Of a stretch of DNA of 64,000 nucleotides, positions 1 to 8,107 are shown piece by piece. Origin of the DNA: Pararhodobacter zhoushanensis (GTDB lineage: Bacteria; Pseudomonadota; Alphaproteobacteria; Rhodobacterales; Rhodobacteraceae). The notes under the pieces are model-generated. The model did not search any database. It saw nothing but the letters and a program-made list of their open reading frames with translations, and was not told the origin of the DNA. Each line of letters starts with the position of its first letter. The stretch's first letter is position 1. The translations under genes were made by a program, and so were the position numbers. Where the stretch lies: NCBI RefSeq assembly GCF_025949695.1, contig NZ_JAPDFL010000001.1, positions 4,219,501-4,283,500 of the forward strand, read 5' to 3'.

Positions 1-68
1 CTTTGTGACTGCCGCGCTTAACTGGCGCGCTTGACTGGCGCACACCATCGCGCAAAGACATGAGGACA

Positions 69-90
69 GGCGGGGCGCGCGCGCCCCGCC
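69..90 (-). terminator. GC palindrome after the glycine-repeat gene
   Basis: A perfect 22-base palindrome made only of G and C lies immediately 3' of the stop codon of the minus-strand gene ending at 98. It would form a very stable hairpin in that mRNA. No clean U-tract follows, so it may protect or end the transcript rather than be a textbook intrinsic terminator. Confidence 0.45.
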
Positions 91-97
91 CGGTGTG

Positions 98-709
98 TCA
101 GCGGCCAAGGCCGATCCCGACACCGTCCCCGTTCACGGAAACGCCGAGCCCGTCCGCGCCGCCGACGCCCACATTGATGCCGCCGCCGTTGTTGCTGCCA
201 GCACCGGTTCCGCCGCCACCGACATCGACGTTGATGCCGCCCTGATTGCCCGAAGCGGCGTTTTCGCCGACGCCGACGTTCAGACCGCCTTCATTGCCGG
301 ACGCAGCATTGTCGCCGATACCAGCGTTGACGCCCCCGTCATTGCCAGAGGCCGCGCTTGTGCCGACGCCTGCATTGATGCCGCCATCATTGCCGGTCGC
401 AGCTGCGGCACCCGCGCCGATATTCACGCCGTCGCCGCCAATATCCACGGCAAGACCACCTTCATCACCGCCTTCATCGGGGTCGGTCCCGGTGCCGCCG
501 GGGTCAGTGCCCGATCCCGGCTGGCCGGGGGCGCGCCCGGCCTGATCGCCTGCGAACACCTGTTGGCAATCACCCGCGAGCACCAGCCGCAGTTGCGACG
601 GAGTCAGGTTGCGGGCAGGTTGTTCGCAAAAGCTTTGGCTGAGCGCGGGCAGAGGGATGCTTGCACCGACGAGGGTCAAGGCGATGGCCATTCGATTACT
701 GATATTCAT
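98..709 (-). CDS. Secreted glycine-rich tandem-repeat protein
   Basis: Encodes 203 residues. Residues 1-24 form a signal peptide (hydrophobic stretch ending PALS, cleavage before QSF), so the protein should be exported. Residues 27-50 form a short non-repetitive head with two Cys (28 and 48). Residues 60-90 are a Gly/Pro/Asp linker. Residues 105-168 contain four 16-residue units of the pattern G-N-[DEQ]-G-G-[IVL]-N-[AV]-[GD]-[VI]-G, followed by degenerate Gly/Val/Asn repeats to the C terminus. The start is fixed by an AGGAGA Shine-Dalgarno a few bases upstream. I do not recognise a family; the alternating Gly/hydrophobic/Asn pattern suggests a beta-roll or solenoid, perhaps a surface or matrix protein. 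That function is inference only. Confidence 0.75.
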   Translation of the reverse strand: MNISNRMAIALTLVGASIPLPALSQSFCEQPARNLTPSQLRLVLAGDCQQVFAGDQAGRAPGQPGSGTDPGGTGTDPDEGGDEGGLAVDIGGDGVNIGAGAAAATGNDGGINAGVGTSAASGNDGGVNAGIGDNAASGNEGGLNVGVGENAASGNQGGINVDVGGGGTGAGSNNGGGINVGVGGADGLGVSVNGDGVGIGLGR

Positions 710-1467
710 CGTTACTCTCCTGATCTGTGAATGGATGCGTCACAACTGCAACGCGACTGTTTACCAACCGGGGGGAGTGCTTGAAGGTTCCCGTGTCTGG
801 ATCGGAAAACACCAAGTTTGACGAGTCAAAGCGACCTCTTTGGCAGTTTAAGGGGGCCGTCGCGGCGCTTGATTCTTGCACGCTCAAGGAGATCGCGAGC
901 AGGGTCGATGCCGGCAGGGTCAGTCTCGCGCTCTGCGCGCCCGTACCGCGAAACGGACACCGCCGGCGCTTATTCAAAGCGCAGGGGGACTGGGCGGAGA
1001 GTGCGATCTCAACTTTCAGCCGAGTTGCAACACAATCGAGTGATTCCAATTCGCTAAGCGACGGGCAGGACGTCGCCGCTTGACGCCGGCCCTGACCTGA
1101 CGCGCCACAATGCGGCAGCATGGGGCGGGCTTGGCGGGCATGGTTGCCGCCAAGGCAAAAGATCCTCGTTGCGGGATAAAGGGTGTCCGTCAGGGACACC
1201 GCCGCGAGGTTGGCACGGCAAGAATAAATGGCACTGCGCAGCTACTCTGATTTTTTCAGGATCGGCGCGACTTAATTGTTTCCTATTTCAGTCTTTTAAG
1301 AAGGCAAAATCTTAATTGTTCCGCAAACGTAACTAGCACCCTGATCCCAGCCCCGCAAAATCCCGACGCCTTTTTAGAAGATACGGTGAATAAGCGGGCG
1401 GATTGGGGGCGTCATTTCGGGCACCGAAAGCCCAGGAATGAGAGAGCGAGAACGCTCAGCGTCCCGC
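710..1467. other. Gene-poor 758-base region with AT-rich direct repeats
   Basis: No convincing gene was found. Open frames exist on both strands between 696 and 1199 but show no recognisable protein and no good ribosome site. The stretch 1260-1345 is unusually AT-rich for this genome and carries a perfect 10-base direct repeat, CTTAATTGTT, at 1271-1280 and 1311-1320, exactly 40 bases apart. A small hairpin (GGTGTCC/GGACACC) lies near 1183-1201. The region probably holds promoters for the minus-strand gene at 98-709, and possibly a small RNA. Confidence 0.4.
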
Positions 1468-2097
1468 TCACCCCACCCTCGCCGCCACCCTGAGCGCGTG
1501 CGACGCATCCGCCGCCACCCCCGGCATCACCCGGTCATAGCAAGCGCGGATCACCGAAACGAACTCGGGGCGCAGGACGGTAAGGCCGTTTGCGCGGGCA
1601 AAGGGAGAGTGGGTGCGCAGGGCCCCGTCAGCCCAGAGCAGGATCACCTGCACCGCCTGCATCAACGCCAGATCGGCGGCGGGGATGTCGGCCATCGCGT
1701 CGTCCATGCGGATAAAGACGAAGGCGGCTTTGATGGTGCCCTCAGGGTCAAAGCGGAAGGCGCGGTACTGCGTGGCGTTTTGCGCCTTGAGCCGGGGCAC
1801 CAGCGTGCCCAGCCCCTCGACCAGTTTGTCGAGATCGGGCACGGCCAGCAACTCGTCCCAGTCGCGAAAGAAGAACACCATCAGATTGGCGCCCAGTTCG
1901 GGGTCGTGTTCGGCCATCTTGTGACCCGACATGCCGACGACGGCCTCGATGGCGCCTTTGACCACGGGCAGCGTGGCGTCATCGGTGCCAAAGACGATGG
2001 GCACGATGGGCCGGCCCCAGCGCGCAAAGCGGTAGCTGCCATCGGCTTGGGTGAACAGGGCGGCGATCTGGTCTTGGGTCAGGGTGTCAGGTGTCAT
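1468..2097 (-). CDS. Conserved hypothetical protein, last gene of thioesterase/MATE operon
   Basis: Encodes 209 residues, mostly soluble, with no signal peptide or membrane helix. I do not recognise the family with certainty; the composition (for example FRDWDELL, LDKLVEGLGTLVPRL, FAFIRMDD-like segments) is that of a folded cytosolic protein. The start at 2097 is chosen because its ATG overlaps the TGA of the upstream MATE gene (ATGA, 4-base overlap), implying translational coupling. The frame is open further upstream but would then run inside the MATE gene. It is co-transcribed with two thioesterases and an exporter; function is unknown. Confidence 0.75.
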   Translation of the reverse strand: MTPDTLTQDQIAALFTQADGSYRFARWGRPIVPIVFGTDDATLPVVKGAIEAVVGMSGHKMAEHDPELGANLMVFFFRDWDELLAVPDLDKLVEGLGTLVPRLKAQNATQYRAFRFDPEGTIKAAFVFIRMDDAMADIPAADLALMQAVQVILLWADGALRTHSPFARANGLTVLRPEFVSVIRACYDRVMPGVAADASHALRVAARVG

Positions 2098-3410
2098 ACG
2101 GCCAAGGAACGTGAAATCCGGGGGTAGAGCAGCGCCTGAGAGGCCCCGCGCGCGACGTTGAAGATCATCAGCGACAGCCAGAGCCCGTGATTGCCCATCC
2201 CCCATGTCGCAACCACCGCCGCGACATAGACGGCGGCGGCGAAGACAGCGGTGATCAGCATCTCACGCGTGAAGGTCGCGCCGATGAAGACGCCATCATA
2301 CATCCACGCCGCGATGCCCAACAGGGGGGCGGCGACGACCCAGGGCAGGTAGTGGCGGGCCTCGGCGCGGACATCCTGCGCGGTGGTCATCATGTCGATG
2401 ATCGCGGGGCCGGCAAGCGCGAAGACAGCCGCCATCAAGAGCGCTCCGGCAATGCCCCAGCCGAAGGTCAGGCGCACGGCACGGGCAAGGCGCGACCGGG
2501 CGCGGGCGCCGACGGCCTGCCCGACCAGCGTTTCGGCGGCGAAGGCGAAGCCGTCGAGCAGGTAGGCCATGAGCTCAAGGAATTGCAGCAGGATCTGGTT
2601 GGCGGCAATGGCAAGGTCGCCCCGGCCCGAGGACAGGAACACGAAGGCGGTAAAGCAGGCCTGCAGCAGCACCGAGCGCAGCATGATGTAGCTGTTGACC
2701 GAGGCCATGCGCCGCAGCCTGACGGCATCGAAGATGCGCGCGCCGGTGCGCACAAGGCCGTCGCGGCACAGATACAGCCCCCAGCACAGGCCGGACCATT
2801 CGGCGATGAGCGTGGCCGAGGCGACGCCTTCGACCCCCCAGCCGAGGCCGAGCACGAACCAGACATCCAGCGCGATATTCGCGCCGTTGGTGATCATCTG
2901 CAGGGCCATCACCGCGCGGGTGCGCTCCAGCGCGATCAGCCAGCCGGTGAGGGCGTACATGCCGATGGTGGCGGGCGCGCCCCAGATGCGGATGCGCAGA
3001 TAGTCGGACGCAAGGGATTCGACCTGATCCGAGGCCGGGGCGAGCTGGAAGGCTGCCCAGAACAGCGGGATTTGCAGCGCGACCAGCGCCAGCCCGGCGG
3101 CACCGGCGATCAGCAGGCCGCGTTTGAGGATCGCGCCCGCTTCGTCCTTGTCGCCCGCGCCGTAAGCCTGCGCGGTCAGGCCGGTGGTGCCCATGCGCAG
3201 AAAGCCGAACATCCAGAACAGCACCGACAGGATCACCGCACCCAGACCGACCGCGCCGATGGGGGCGGCAAGCCCCAGCTGACCGATCACGGCGGTATCG
3301 ACCAGCCCCAGCAGGGGCACGGTGACGTTCGCCGCGACGATCGGCAGCGCGATCTTGAGAACGCGGCGGTGGGTCAGCGGGATGATCGGGCCGTCGCTGG
3401 GGCCGTTCAT
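2094..3410 (-). CDS. MATE family efflux transporter (DinF-like)
   Basis: Encodes 438 residues, the usual size for a MATE/DinF exporter, with about twelve hydrophobic segments spread along the chain and the N-terminal pattern ALPIVAANVTVPLLGLVDTA typical of this superfamily. It sits in the inner membrane and should expel small molecules in exchange for Na+ or H+; the substrate cannot be read from sequence. It overlaps the upstream thioesterase gene and the downstream hypothetical gene by 4 bases each, so it is the middle of a tightly coupled operon. DinF-type rather than NorM-type is my judgement from the N-terminal region. Confidence 0.9.
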   Translation of the reverse strand: MNGPSDGPIIPLTHRRVLKIALPIVAANVTVPLLGLVDTAVIGQLGLAAPIGAVGLGAVILSVLFWMFGFLRMGTTGLTAQAYGAGDKDEAGAILKRGLLIAGAAGLALVALQIPLFWAAFQLAPASDQVESLASDYLRIRIWGAPATIGMYALTGWLIALERTRAVMALQMITNGANIALDVWFVLGLGWGVEGVASATLIAEWSGLCWGLYLCRDGLVRTGARIFDAVRLRRMASVNSYIMLRSVLLQACFTAFVFLSSGRGDLAIAANQILLQFLELMAYLLDGFAFAAETLVGQAVGARARSRLARAVRLTFGWGIAGALLMAAVFALAGPAIIDMMTTAQDVRAEARHYLPWVVAAPLLGIAAWMYDGVFIGATFTREMLITAVFAAAVYVAAVVATWGMGNHGLWLSLMIFNVARGASQALLYPRISRSLAV

Positions 3411-3922
3411 TCAGGGCGGTCGCGGCTGGGGATCAGGAAATGCCCGGTGGCCTGGGCAAAGAGGCGCGCGCGGTTGTCCTGCCACGCCTCGACATGGACC
3501 GAGGCATAGCGCCGCCCCGAGCGGTTGACGCGGGCGCGGGCGTAGGCGTCGCGCGGCAGGCCCGAGCGCAGGTAATCCACGGTGAAGTCGATGGTCTTGG
3601 GCAGGCGCGGCAGATGTGCCGGGTCCAGCGCGCGCGGATCAAGCGCGCCTTTCTCCATATCTTCCCACAGCATCGACCAGCTGAGTTCCATCATCGCGGT
3701 GATTTCCAGAAAGGCCGAGGTCACGCCGCCGTGGATCGCGGGCAGGAACGGGTTGCCGATCAGCTTTTCGTCAAAGGGCAGGATGGCGGTCAGCTCGTCC
3801 CCCCGGCGGTCAAACTGGATGCCCAGAAACCGCAGGTACGGAATGCCGCCGACCAGCGTGCGCAGGGCCTTGTCACGGCGTTCCTTGACGATCTGGACGG
3901 GTTCGGGCGCGGGACGGGTCAT
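3407..3922 (-). CDS. PaaI-type hotdog-fold thioesterase
   Basis: Encodes 171 residues. The segment around residues 56-75 (NPFLPAIHGGVTSAFLE) is the conserved HGG helix start of the PaaI/YigI hotdog family, which hydrolyses acyl-CoA thioesters in the cytoplasm. A second thioesterase gene lies directly upstream with a 4-base overlap (3919-3922), and the MATE gene follows with another 4-base overlap. The paired thioesterases may act as a heteromer or have different chain-length preferences; this is inference. Confidence 0.85.
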   Translation of the reverse strand: MTRPAPEPVQIVKERRDKALRTLVGGIPYLRFLGIQFDRRGDELTAILPFDEKLIGNPFLPAIHGGVTSAFLEITAMMELSWSMLWEDMEKGALDPRALDPAHLPRLPKTIDFTVDYLRSGLPRDAYARARVNRSGRRYASVHVEAWQDNRARLFAQATGHFLIPSRDRPE

Positions 3923-4374
3923 TGCGCGCCCTCCGCATTCTTGGCGCTGTCGCGGGCCTTGGTGGCGCTCTCCATGGTGAACGCACCGGACGCGGTGGCG
4001 ACCGGCAGCCCCTCGTCCTCGTCATGCGCGGTGGCGCGGACAAAGGCGACGGTGCGGGTGGCGTGGAAGCATTCGGCGCGGGCGGTGATGCGCTGGCCGG
4101 GCTTGGCGGCGCGCATGTAGTCGATGCGCAAATCCAGCGTCGCCGTGCCGCGCGCGCCGGGATAGGACATCACCGCCGCGCCGCAGCAGGTGTCCATCAG
4201 CGCCGACACCGCCCCGCCCGCGATCACGCCGGTGGCCGGATCGCCGATCAGCGCCTCGTCATAGGGCATCGAAATCTCGGCCTTGCCGTCACCGATGGAT
4301 TCCAGCCGCATGTTCAGGGCGCGGGAATGAGGGATCGCCTCGATGAAACGCTGGGCGGGGCTGATGTCGGTCAT
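3919..4374 (-). CDS. PaaI-type hotdog-fold thioesterase (first gene of operon)
   Basis: Encodes 151 residues from an ATG at 4374, which is preceded by AGGA at the right distance; an earlier in-frame ATG at 4503 has no ribosome site and would add an unconserved, Cys/Arg-rich stretch. Residues 48-66 (ATGVIAGGAVSALMDTCCG) match the PaaI hotdog helix, though the usual His of the HGG motif is Ala here. Expected role: acyl-CoA thioester hydrolysis. It heads a minus-strand operon (thioesterase, thioesterase, MATE, hypothetical), divergent from the MerR genes and sharing their operator region. Confidence 0.85.
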   Translation of the reverse strand: MTDISPAQRFIEAIPHSRALNMRLESIGDGKAEISMPYDEALIGDPATGVIAGGAVSALMDTCCGAAVMSYPGARGTATLDLRIDYMRAAKPGQRITARAECFHATRTVAFVRATAHDEDEGLPVATASGAFTMESATKARDSAKNAEGAQ

Positions 4375-4541
4375 CGCAAGTCCTGCTGGTTCCGGGCGTT
4401 GCTGCCCCGTTCCCACAGGCATCGCGCAAAAGCGGCGGGCAAGGCAAGTCCTCACGCGGGGAAACGCGGTGCAGCGGTCTGCCGGGCGACAGTTATTGCA
4501 CATGTGTGGTGTTGCGCGGTTGCGCCCGAACGGTGCGCGAC

Positions 4542-4555
4542 TTACGCTAAGGTAA
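4542..4555. promoter_or_regulatory. Palindromic operator upstream of first merR gene
   Basis: TTACGCTAAGGTAA is an inverted repeat (TTAC-N6-GTAA) in the divergent region between the thioesterase operon and the first MerR gene. It resembles the two operators found between the MerR genes (5034-5083), suggesting autoregulation by one or both MerR proteins. Confidence 0.5.
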
Positions 4556-4586
4556 CGTGATCGGCGTGGAGGCCATTGGGCGGGTG

Positions 4587-4964
4587 ATGAGCGAGACGAA
4601 ACTGTCGTTCAAAGAGATGTGTGCGCGGTTCGAGGTCACCCCGAGAACCCTGCGCTATTACGAATACATCGAGCTGCTCACGCCCGAAAAGGACGGTCGC
4701 AACCGGTCCTATGGCCCGCGCGAAGTGGCGCGCATGACGCTGATCTTGCGGGGCAGGCGCTTTGGTTTCGCCCTTGAAGAGCTGCGTCAATGGCTGCTGA
4801 TCTACGATCAGAACGGCACCAAATCGCAGCTGTTGGCCTTTGTGACGATGGCCGACCGTCAGCTGGGCGAACTGGCGCGCCAGCGCGAGGAGCTGGCCGT
4901 GACCATCGACGATCTGAAGTCCCTGCGCGAAGAAGCCTCGCGTCTGGCCGACACCGAGAGCTGA
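4587..4964 (+). CDS. MerR family transcriptional regulator (acyl-CoA catabolism type), copy 1
   Basis: Encodes 125 residues from ATG 4587 (an in-frame GTG at 4557 would add ten residues and sits next to the operator). The N-terminal winged HTH is clear (FKEMCARFEVTPRTLRYYE, then a wing with KDGRNRSY), followed by a dimerisation coiled coil rich in Glu/Arg/Leu at residues 75-120. The metal-binding Cys pairs of MerR/CueR are absent, so it probably responds to an organic ligand, as LiuR-type regulators of acyl-CoA degradation do. It stands at the head of a beta-oxidation locus, tandem with a paralogue. Likely binds the TKACGT-NN-ACGTMA palindromes nearby; that is inference. Confidence 0.85.
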   Translation: MSETKLSFKEMCARFEVTPRTLRYYEYIELLTPEKDGRNRSYGPREVARMTLILRGRRFGFALEELRQWLLIYDQNGTKSQLLAFVTMADRQLGELARQREELAVTIDDLKSLREEASRLADTES

Positions 4965-5033
4965 GGGCCGATTCGCGCTCTGGTTGCCGATTACGTGCCA
5001 ATTCACCTGAAGTGCCCTCGCGTCACCTGAACC

Positions 5034-5083
5034 TGACGTCAACGTCATCCTGTGACGCAGCGTCGTGAGTTACGTTAACGTCA
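5034..5083. promoter_or_regulatory. Two palindromic operators between the merR genes
   Basis: TGACGTCAACGTCA (5034-5047) and TTACGTTAACGTCA (5070-5083) share the form TKACGT-NN-ACGTMA and are 36 bases apart centre to centre, 77-126 bases before the second MerR start. They are of the kind described for LiuR-like MerR regulators in proteobacteria. The second contains a perfect 10-base palindrome (ACGTTAACGT). Confidence 0.6.
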
Positions 5084-5159
5084 AGATTGCTTCACCCTGC
5101 ACAAACTTGCGCTATGTGAGTCTGTGTCGGAGCCGATCTCCGGCGCTGCGAGGTGATGT

Positions 5160-5552
5160 ATGGACCAGGACTTGATGACCATCCGGCAGATGTGCGAGGC
5201 GTTCGACGTGACGCCCCGGACGCTGCGCTTTTATGAAGCCAAGGAATTGATCACCCCTCTGCGAGAGGGCCAGAAGCGTCTGTACACCCGCCGCGACCGG
5301 GGTCGGTTGAAGCTGATCCTGCGCGGCAAGCGCTTTGGCTTTGCGCTGGAAGAGATGCGCCAGCTGTTGAACCTCTACGACCGGGGCGACCAGAAGGGCG
5401 AACAGCTCAAGCGCACCGTTGTCGCCGCGCGCGAGCGTCTGGCGCAGATGGAACAGCAACGCGACGAATTGACCGAAGCGATCGACGAGCTGCGCGCGCA
5501 GCTTGAATCGGGCGCTGAAAAACTTGCCGAATTCCGCCAGGCGGCTGAATAA
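5160..5552 (+). CDS. MerR family transcriptional regulator, copy 2
   Basis: Encodes 130 residues. It is clearly paralogous to the MerR protein encoded just upstream: both contain VTPRTLR[YF]YE, LILRG[RK]RFGFALEE[LM]RQ and LYD/IYD segments at equivalent places. HTH occupies residues 6-50, coiled coil residues 80-125. No metal-binding Cys. GAGGTG supplies the ribosome site. The acyl-CoA dehydrogenase gene starts 69 bases downstream, so this regulator probably controls the fatty-acid operon and is co-transcribed with it. Two regulators with one set of operators may heterodimerise or compete. Confidence 0.87.
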   Translation: MDQDLMTIRQMCEAFDVTPRTLRFYEAKELITPLREGQKRLYTRRDRGRLKLILRGKRFGFALEEMRQLLNLYDRGDQKGEQLKRTVVAARERLAQMEQQRDELTEAIDELRAQLESGAEKLAEFRQAAE

Positions 5553-5621
5553 GCCCCGGCCCCGGAACCCGCCAACCAACTGCCAGCGAGCCTCGCGCCC
5601 GCAGCCGACAGGGAGAGAAAG

Positions 5622-7400
5622 ATGCCCCGCTATACCGCCCCCGTGAAAGACATGCAGTTCATCCTGCACGATATGCTCAAGGCCACGGATACCGGCATTC
5701 CCGGCTATTCCGACCTCGACCGCGAGTTTACCGCGGCGATCCTTGAAGAAGCGGGCAAGCTGGCCGAGGGCGTTCTGGCCCCGCTGAACGCTGTCGGCGA
5801 CACCGAGGGCTGCCGGTTGGAAAACGGCGTGGTCTACACGCCGACCGGCTTCAAGGACGCGTTCGAGCAGTTGAAAGAGGGCGGTTGGAACGGGCTGGAT
5901 CTGCCCGAGGAATACGGCGGCCAGAACCTGCCCTATGTCGTCGGCACGGCCGTCGGGGAAGTCTTCGTGTCGGCCAACATGGCCTTCAACATGTATCAGG
6001 GCCTGACCCATGGCGCGATCAACGCGATCCTTGCCGCCGCCTCGGACGAGCTGAAACAGACCTATCTGCCCAAGATGATCTCGATGGAGTGGACAGGCAC
6101 GATGAACCTGACCGAGCCGCATTGCGGCACCGATCTGGGTCTGATCCGCACCAAGGCCGATCCGCAGGACGATGGCAGCTACAAGATCACCGGGCAGAAG
6201 ATCTTCATCTCGGCCGGCGATCACGACATGGCCGACAACGTCATCCATCTGGTGCTGGCCAAGGCACCGGGCGGTGGTGCGGGCACCAAGGGGATCAGCC
6301 TGTTCATCGTGCCCAAGATCATGGTGAACGAGGACGGCAGCCTTGGGGCGCGCAATGGCGTGTCGGTCGGCAAGATCGAAGAGAAGATGGGCATCCACGG
6401 CAACGCCACCTGCGTCATGAACTATGACGAGGCCACCGGCTATCTGGTCGGCGACCTGCACAAGGGTCTGCGCGCGATGTTCGTGATGATGAACGAGGCG
6501 CGTCTGGGCGTGGGCCTGCAGGGCTATGCGCAGGCCGAGGCCGCCTATCAGAACGCCGTCGACTATGCCCGCGACCGCCTGCAGGGCCGCGCGGTGACGG
6601 GGGTTGAGAACCCGGACGGCAACGCCGATCCGCTGATCGTGCACCCCGACATCCGCCGCATGCTGATGGACCAGAAATCCTTCGTCGAAGGCGCGCGCGC
6701 CTTCACCTTCTGGGGCGCGCATCTGATCGACCGCGCGCACCGTCTGGGCGACAAGGACGCCGAGGGGCTGATCTCGCTGCTGACCCCGGTGATCAAGGGC
6801 TTCCAGACCGACGTCGGCTTTGCCATGACGGTGCAGGCGCAGCAGGTCTACGGCGGCCACGGCTATATCGAAGAGCAGGGCATGTCCCAATTCGCCCGCG
6901 ATGCGCGGATCGCGATGATCTACGAAGGCGCCAACGGCGTGCAGGCGCTGGACCTTGTGGGCCGCAAGCTGGCGGCTGAGGGTGGCAAACCGGCGATGGC
7001 CTTCTTTGAGATGGTGAAGACCTTCATCAAGGAAAACGAGGGCAACGAAGCGCTGAAAGAGCCCTTCCTGGAGCCGCTGAAAGCGGCCTCCAAGGATCTG
7101 CAGGCGGCGATGATGTACTTCATGCAGCAAGGCATGAAGAACCCCAACGCGGCGCTGGCCGGTTCGACCGACTTCATGCACATGTTCGGCCATGTCTGCC
7201 TGGGGCTGATGTGGGCGATGATGGGCAAAGCCTCGGCTCAGGCCTTGCAGGATGGCACGTCAGACGCCACGTTCCACGAGACGAAGCTGACAACCGGCCG
7301 CTACTATATGGCCCGGCAACTGCCCGCGACCGGCATGCACCTTGCGCGCATCCAGTCGGGCGCAGAGCCGGTGATGGCACTGGCCGCCGAAAACTTCTGA
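5622..7400 (+). CDS. Long-form acyl-CoA dehydrogenase with extra C-terminal domain (DmdC/FadE type)
   Basis: Encodes 592 residues, the length of the bacterial acyl-CoA dehydrogenase subfamily that carries a short N-terminal cap and an additional C-terminal helical domain (about residues 465-592); 3-methylmercaptopropionyl-CoA dehydrogenase DmdC belongs here, as do general fatty-acid enzymes. FAD and substrate-binding signatures are present ([13 protein letters not shown] near residue 160; [13 protein letters not shown] near 408). The catalytic base is Glu435 in AMIYEGANG. It oxidises acyl-CoA to 2-enoyl-CoA and passes electrons to ETF, whose genes lie at 34-36 kb. Position behind the MerR pair and with thiolase/FadB downstream favours general beta-oxidation over a DMSP role, but substrate is not decided by sequence. 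Confidence 0.9.
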   Translation: MPRYTAPVKDMQFILHDMLKATDTGIPGYSDLDREFTAAILEEAGKLAEGVLAPLNAVGDTEGCRLENGVVYTPTGFKDAFEQLKEGGWNGLDLPEEYGGQNLPYVVGTAVGEVFVSANMAFNMYQGLTHGAINAILAAASDELKQTYLPKMISMEWTGTMNLTEPHCGTDLGLIRTKADPQDDGSYKITGQKIFISAGDHDMADNVIHLVLAKAPGGGAGTKGISLFIVPKIMVNEDGSLGARNGVSVGKIEEKMGIHGNATCVMNYDEATGYLVGDLHKGLRAMFVMMNEARLGVGLQGYAQAEAAYQNAVDYARDRLQGRAVTGVENPDGNADPLIVHPDIRRMLMDQKSFVEGARAFTFWGAHLIDRAHRLGDKDAEGLISLLTPVIKGFQTDVGFAMTVQAQQVYGGHGYIEEQGMSQFARDARIAMIYEGANGVQALDLVGRKLAAEGGKPAMAFFEMVKTFIKENEGNEALKEPFLEPLKAASKDLQAAMMYFMQQGMKNPNAALAGSTDFMHMFGHVCLGLMWAMMGKASAQALQDGTSDATFHETKLTTGRYYMARQLPATGMHLARIQSGAEPVMALAAENF

Positions 7401-7417
7401 TCCCCGGGAGGGACGCC

Positions 7418-7864
7418 GTGACCAAGGGCTTTACCGACCATCCCGCGTTCCGTGGCGGCTGCCAGTGCGGCGCCGTCCGCTACGCGGTTGCGGCAGGCCC
7501 GGCCAAGGACAGCGTCTGCCATTGCCGGATGTGCCAGCGCGCCACCGGCAATGCCTTCGCGCCCCTGGTCGAGGTCAAGGCCGACCGCGTGAGATGGGAG
7601 GGGACGCCCCGGGAATGGGCGTCTTCAACGGTTGCGTGGCGCGGGTTCTGCGCCACCTGCGGCACGCCGCTCTATTACCGCAGCGGCGACAGCATCGAAC
7701 TGATGGCGGGCACACTGGCCCCCGGCACGGGTTTTGCGCCGGTCTCTAACACCAGCGTCGAATCGCGCGTCGACTGGTTGCCCAGCCTGACCGGGCCGGG
7801 GCACGAGACCAGCCCTGCCCTGATCGCCAAGGTTCAGAGCTTTCAAGCGCCCGAGGAGGGATGA
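7418..7864 (+). CDS. GFA (glutathione-dependent formaldehyde-activating)/CENP-V domain protein
   Basis: Encodes 148 residues from a GTG at 7418, chosen because GGGAGGGA lies just upstream; the frame is open further back but inside the dehydrogenase gene. Zinc ligands of the GFA fold are visible: CQCGAVRY near residue 16, CHCRMCQR near residue 35, and CATCGTPLYY near residue 80. Family members bind zinc and sometimes glutathione; few have a proven reaction. It lies 17 bases after the acyl-CoA dehydrogenase gene and overlaps the next small gene, so it belongs to the fatty-acid operon. Possible role: handling reactive aldehydes or thiols released during lipid breakdown (inference). Confidence 0.85.
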   Translation: MTKGFTDHPAFRGGCQCGAVRYAVAAGPAKDSVCHCRMCQRATGNAFAPLVEVKADRVRWEGTPREWASSTVAWRGFCATCGTPLYYRSGDSIELMAGTLAPGTGFAPVSNTSVESRVDWLPSLTGPGHETSPALIAKVQSFQAPEEG

Positions 7865-8076
7865 TGCCCAAACGCCTGCGCCTGACCCGCCGTTTTCCCG
7901 TCGCGATGAGCGAAGACGGCTATCGCCGCCTCAAGCGCTTCGCCGCCGAAGCGGGGCTGGACGAGGGCGAGGCGCTGTCATTCCTGTTCGAGCATTTCGA
8001 CAGCGTGACCCATTCGGAAAACCTGTCGCACCGGCTGCGGCTGTTCAATTCCGAGCTGGAATCCCGAAAGAAATAA
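7861..8076 (+). CDS. Small ribbon-helix-helix-like protein
   Basis: Encodes 71 residues and overlaps the GFA gene (ATG at 7861, GFA stop at 7862-7864). The order is a basic beta-strand ([10 protein letters not shown]), an amphipathic helix ([15 protein letters not shown]), a turn, and a second helix ([15 protein letters not shown]), which is the pattern of Arc/MetJ-type ribbon-helix-helix proteins, then a charged tail. I do not recognise a named family. Coupling to acyl-CoA dehydrogenase genes on both sides suggests either a third regulator of this operon or a small protein partner. Its reality is supported by start/stop overlap and gene-like composition. Confidence 0.65.
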   Translation: MMPKRLRLTRRFPVAMSEDGYRRLKRFAAEAGLDEGEALSFLFEHFDSVTHSENLSHRLRLFNSELESRKK

Positions 8077-8107
8077 CCATGCCACGGCCTTGGGAGGGGC
8101 CTTGCCT

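Noticed and set aside
696..1199. Overlapping small frames on both strands in the gene-poor region
   Set aside because: No recognisable protein, no ribosome site and composition unlike neighbouring genes; left as an unannotated region.
5112..7193. 693-residue open frame on the minus strand opposite the long acyl-CoA dehydrogenase
   Set aside because: A GC-rich shadow of a clearly real gene: His/Gln/Arg-rich translation, no family resemblance, no ribosome site.
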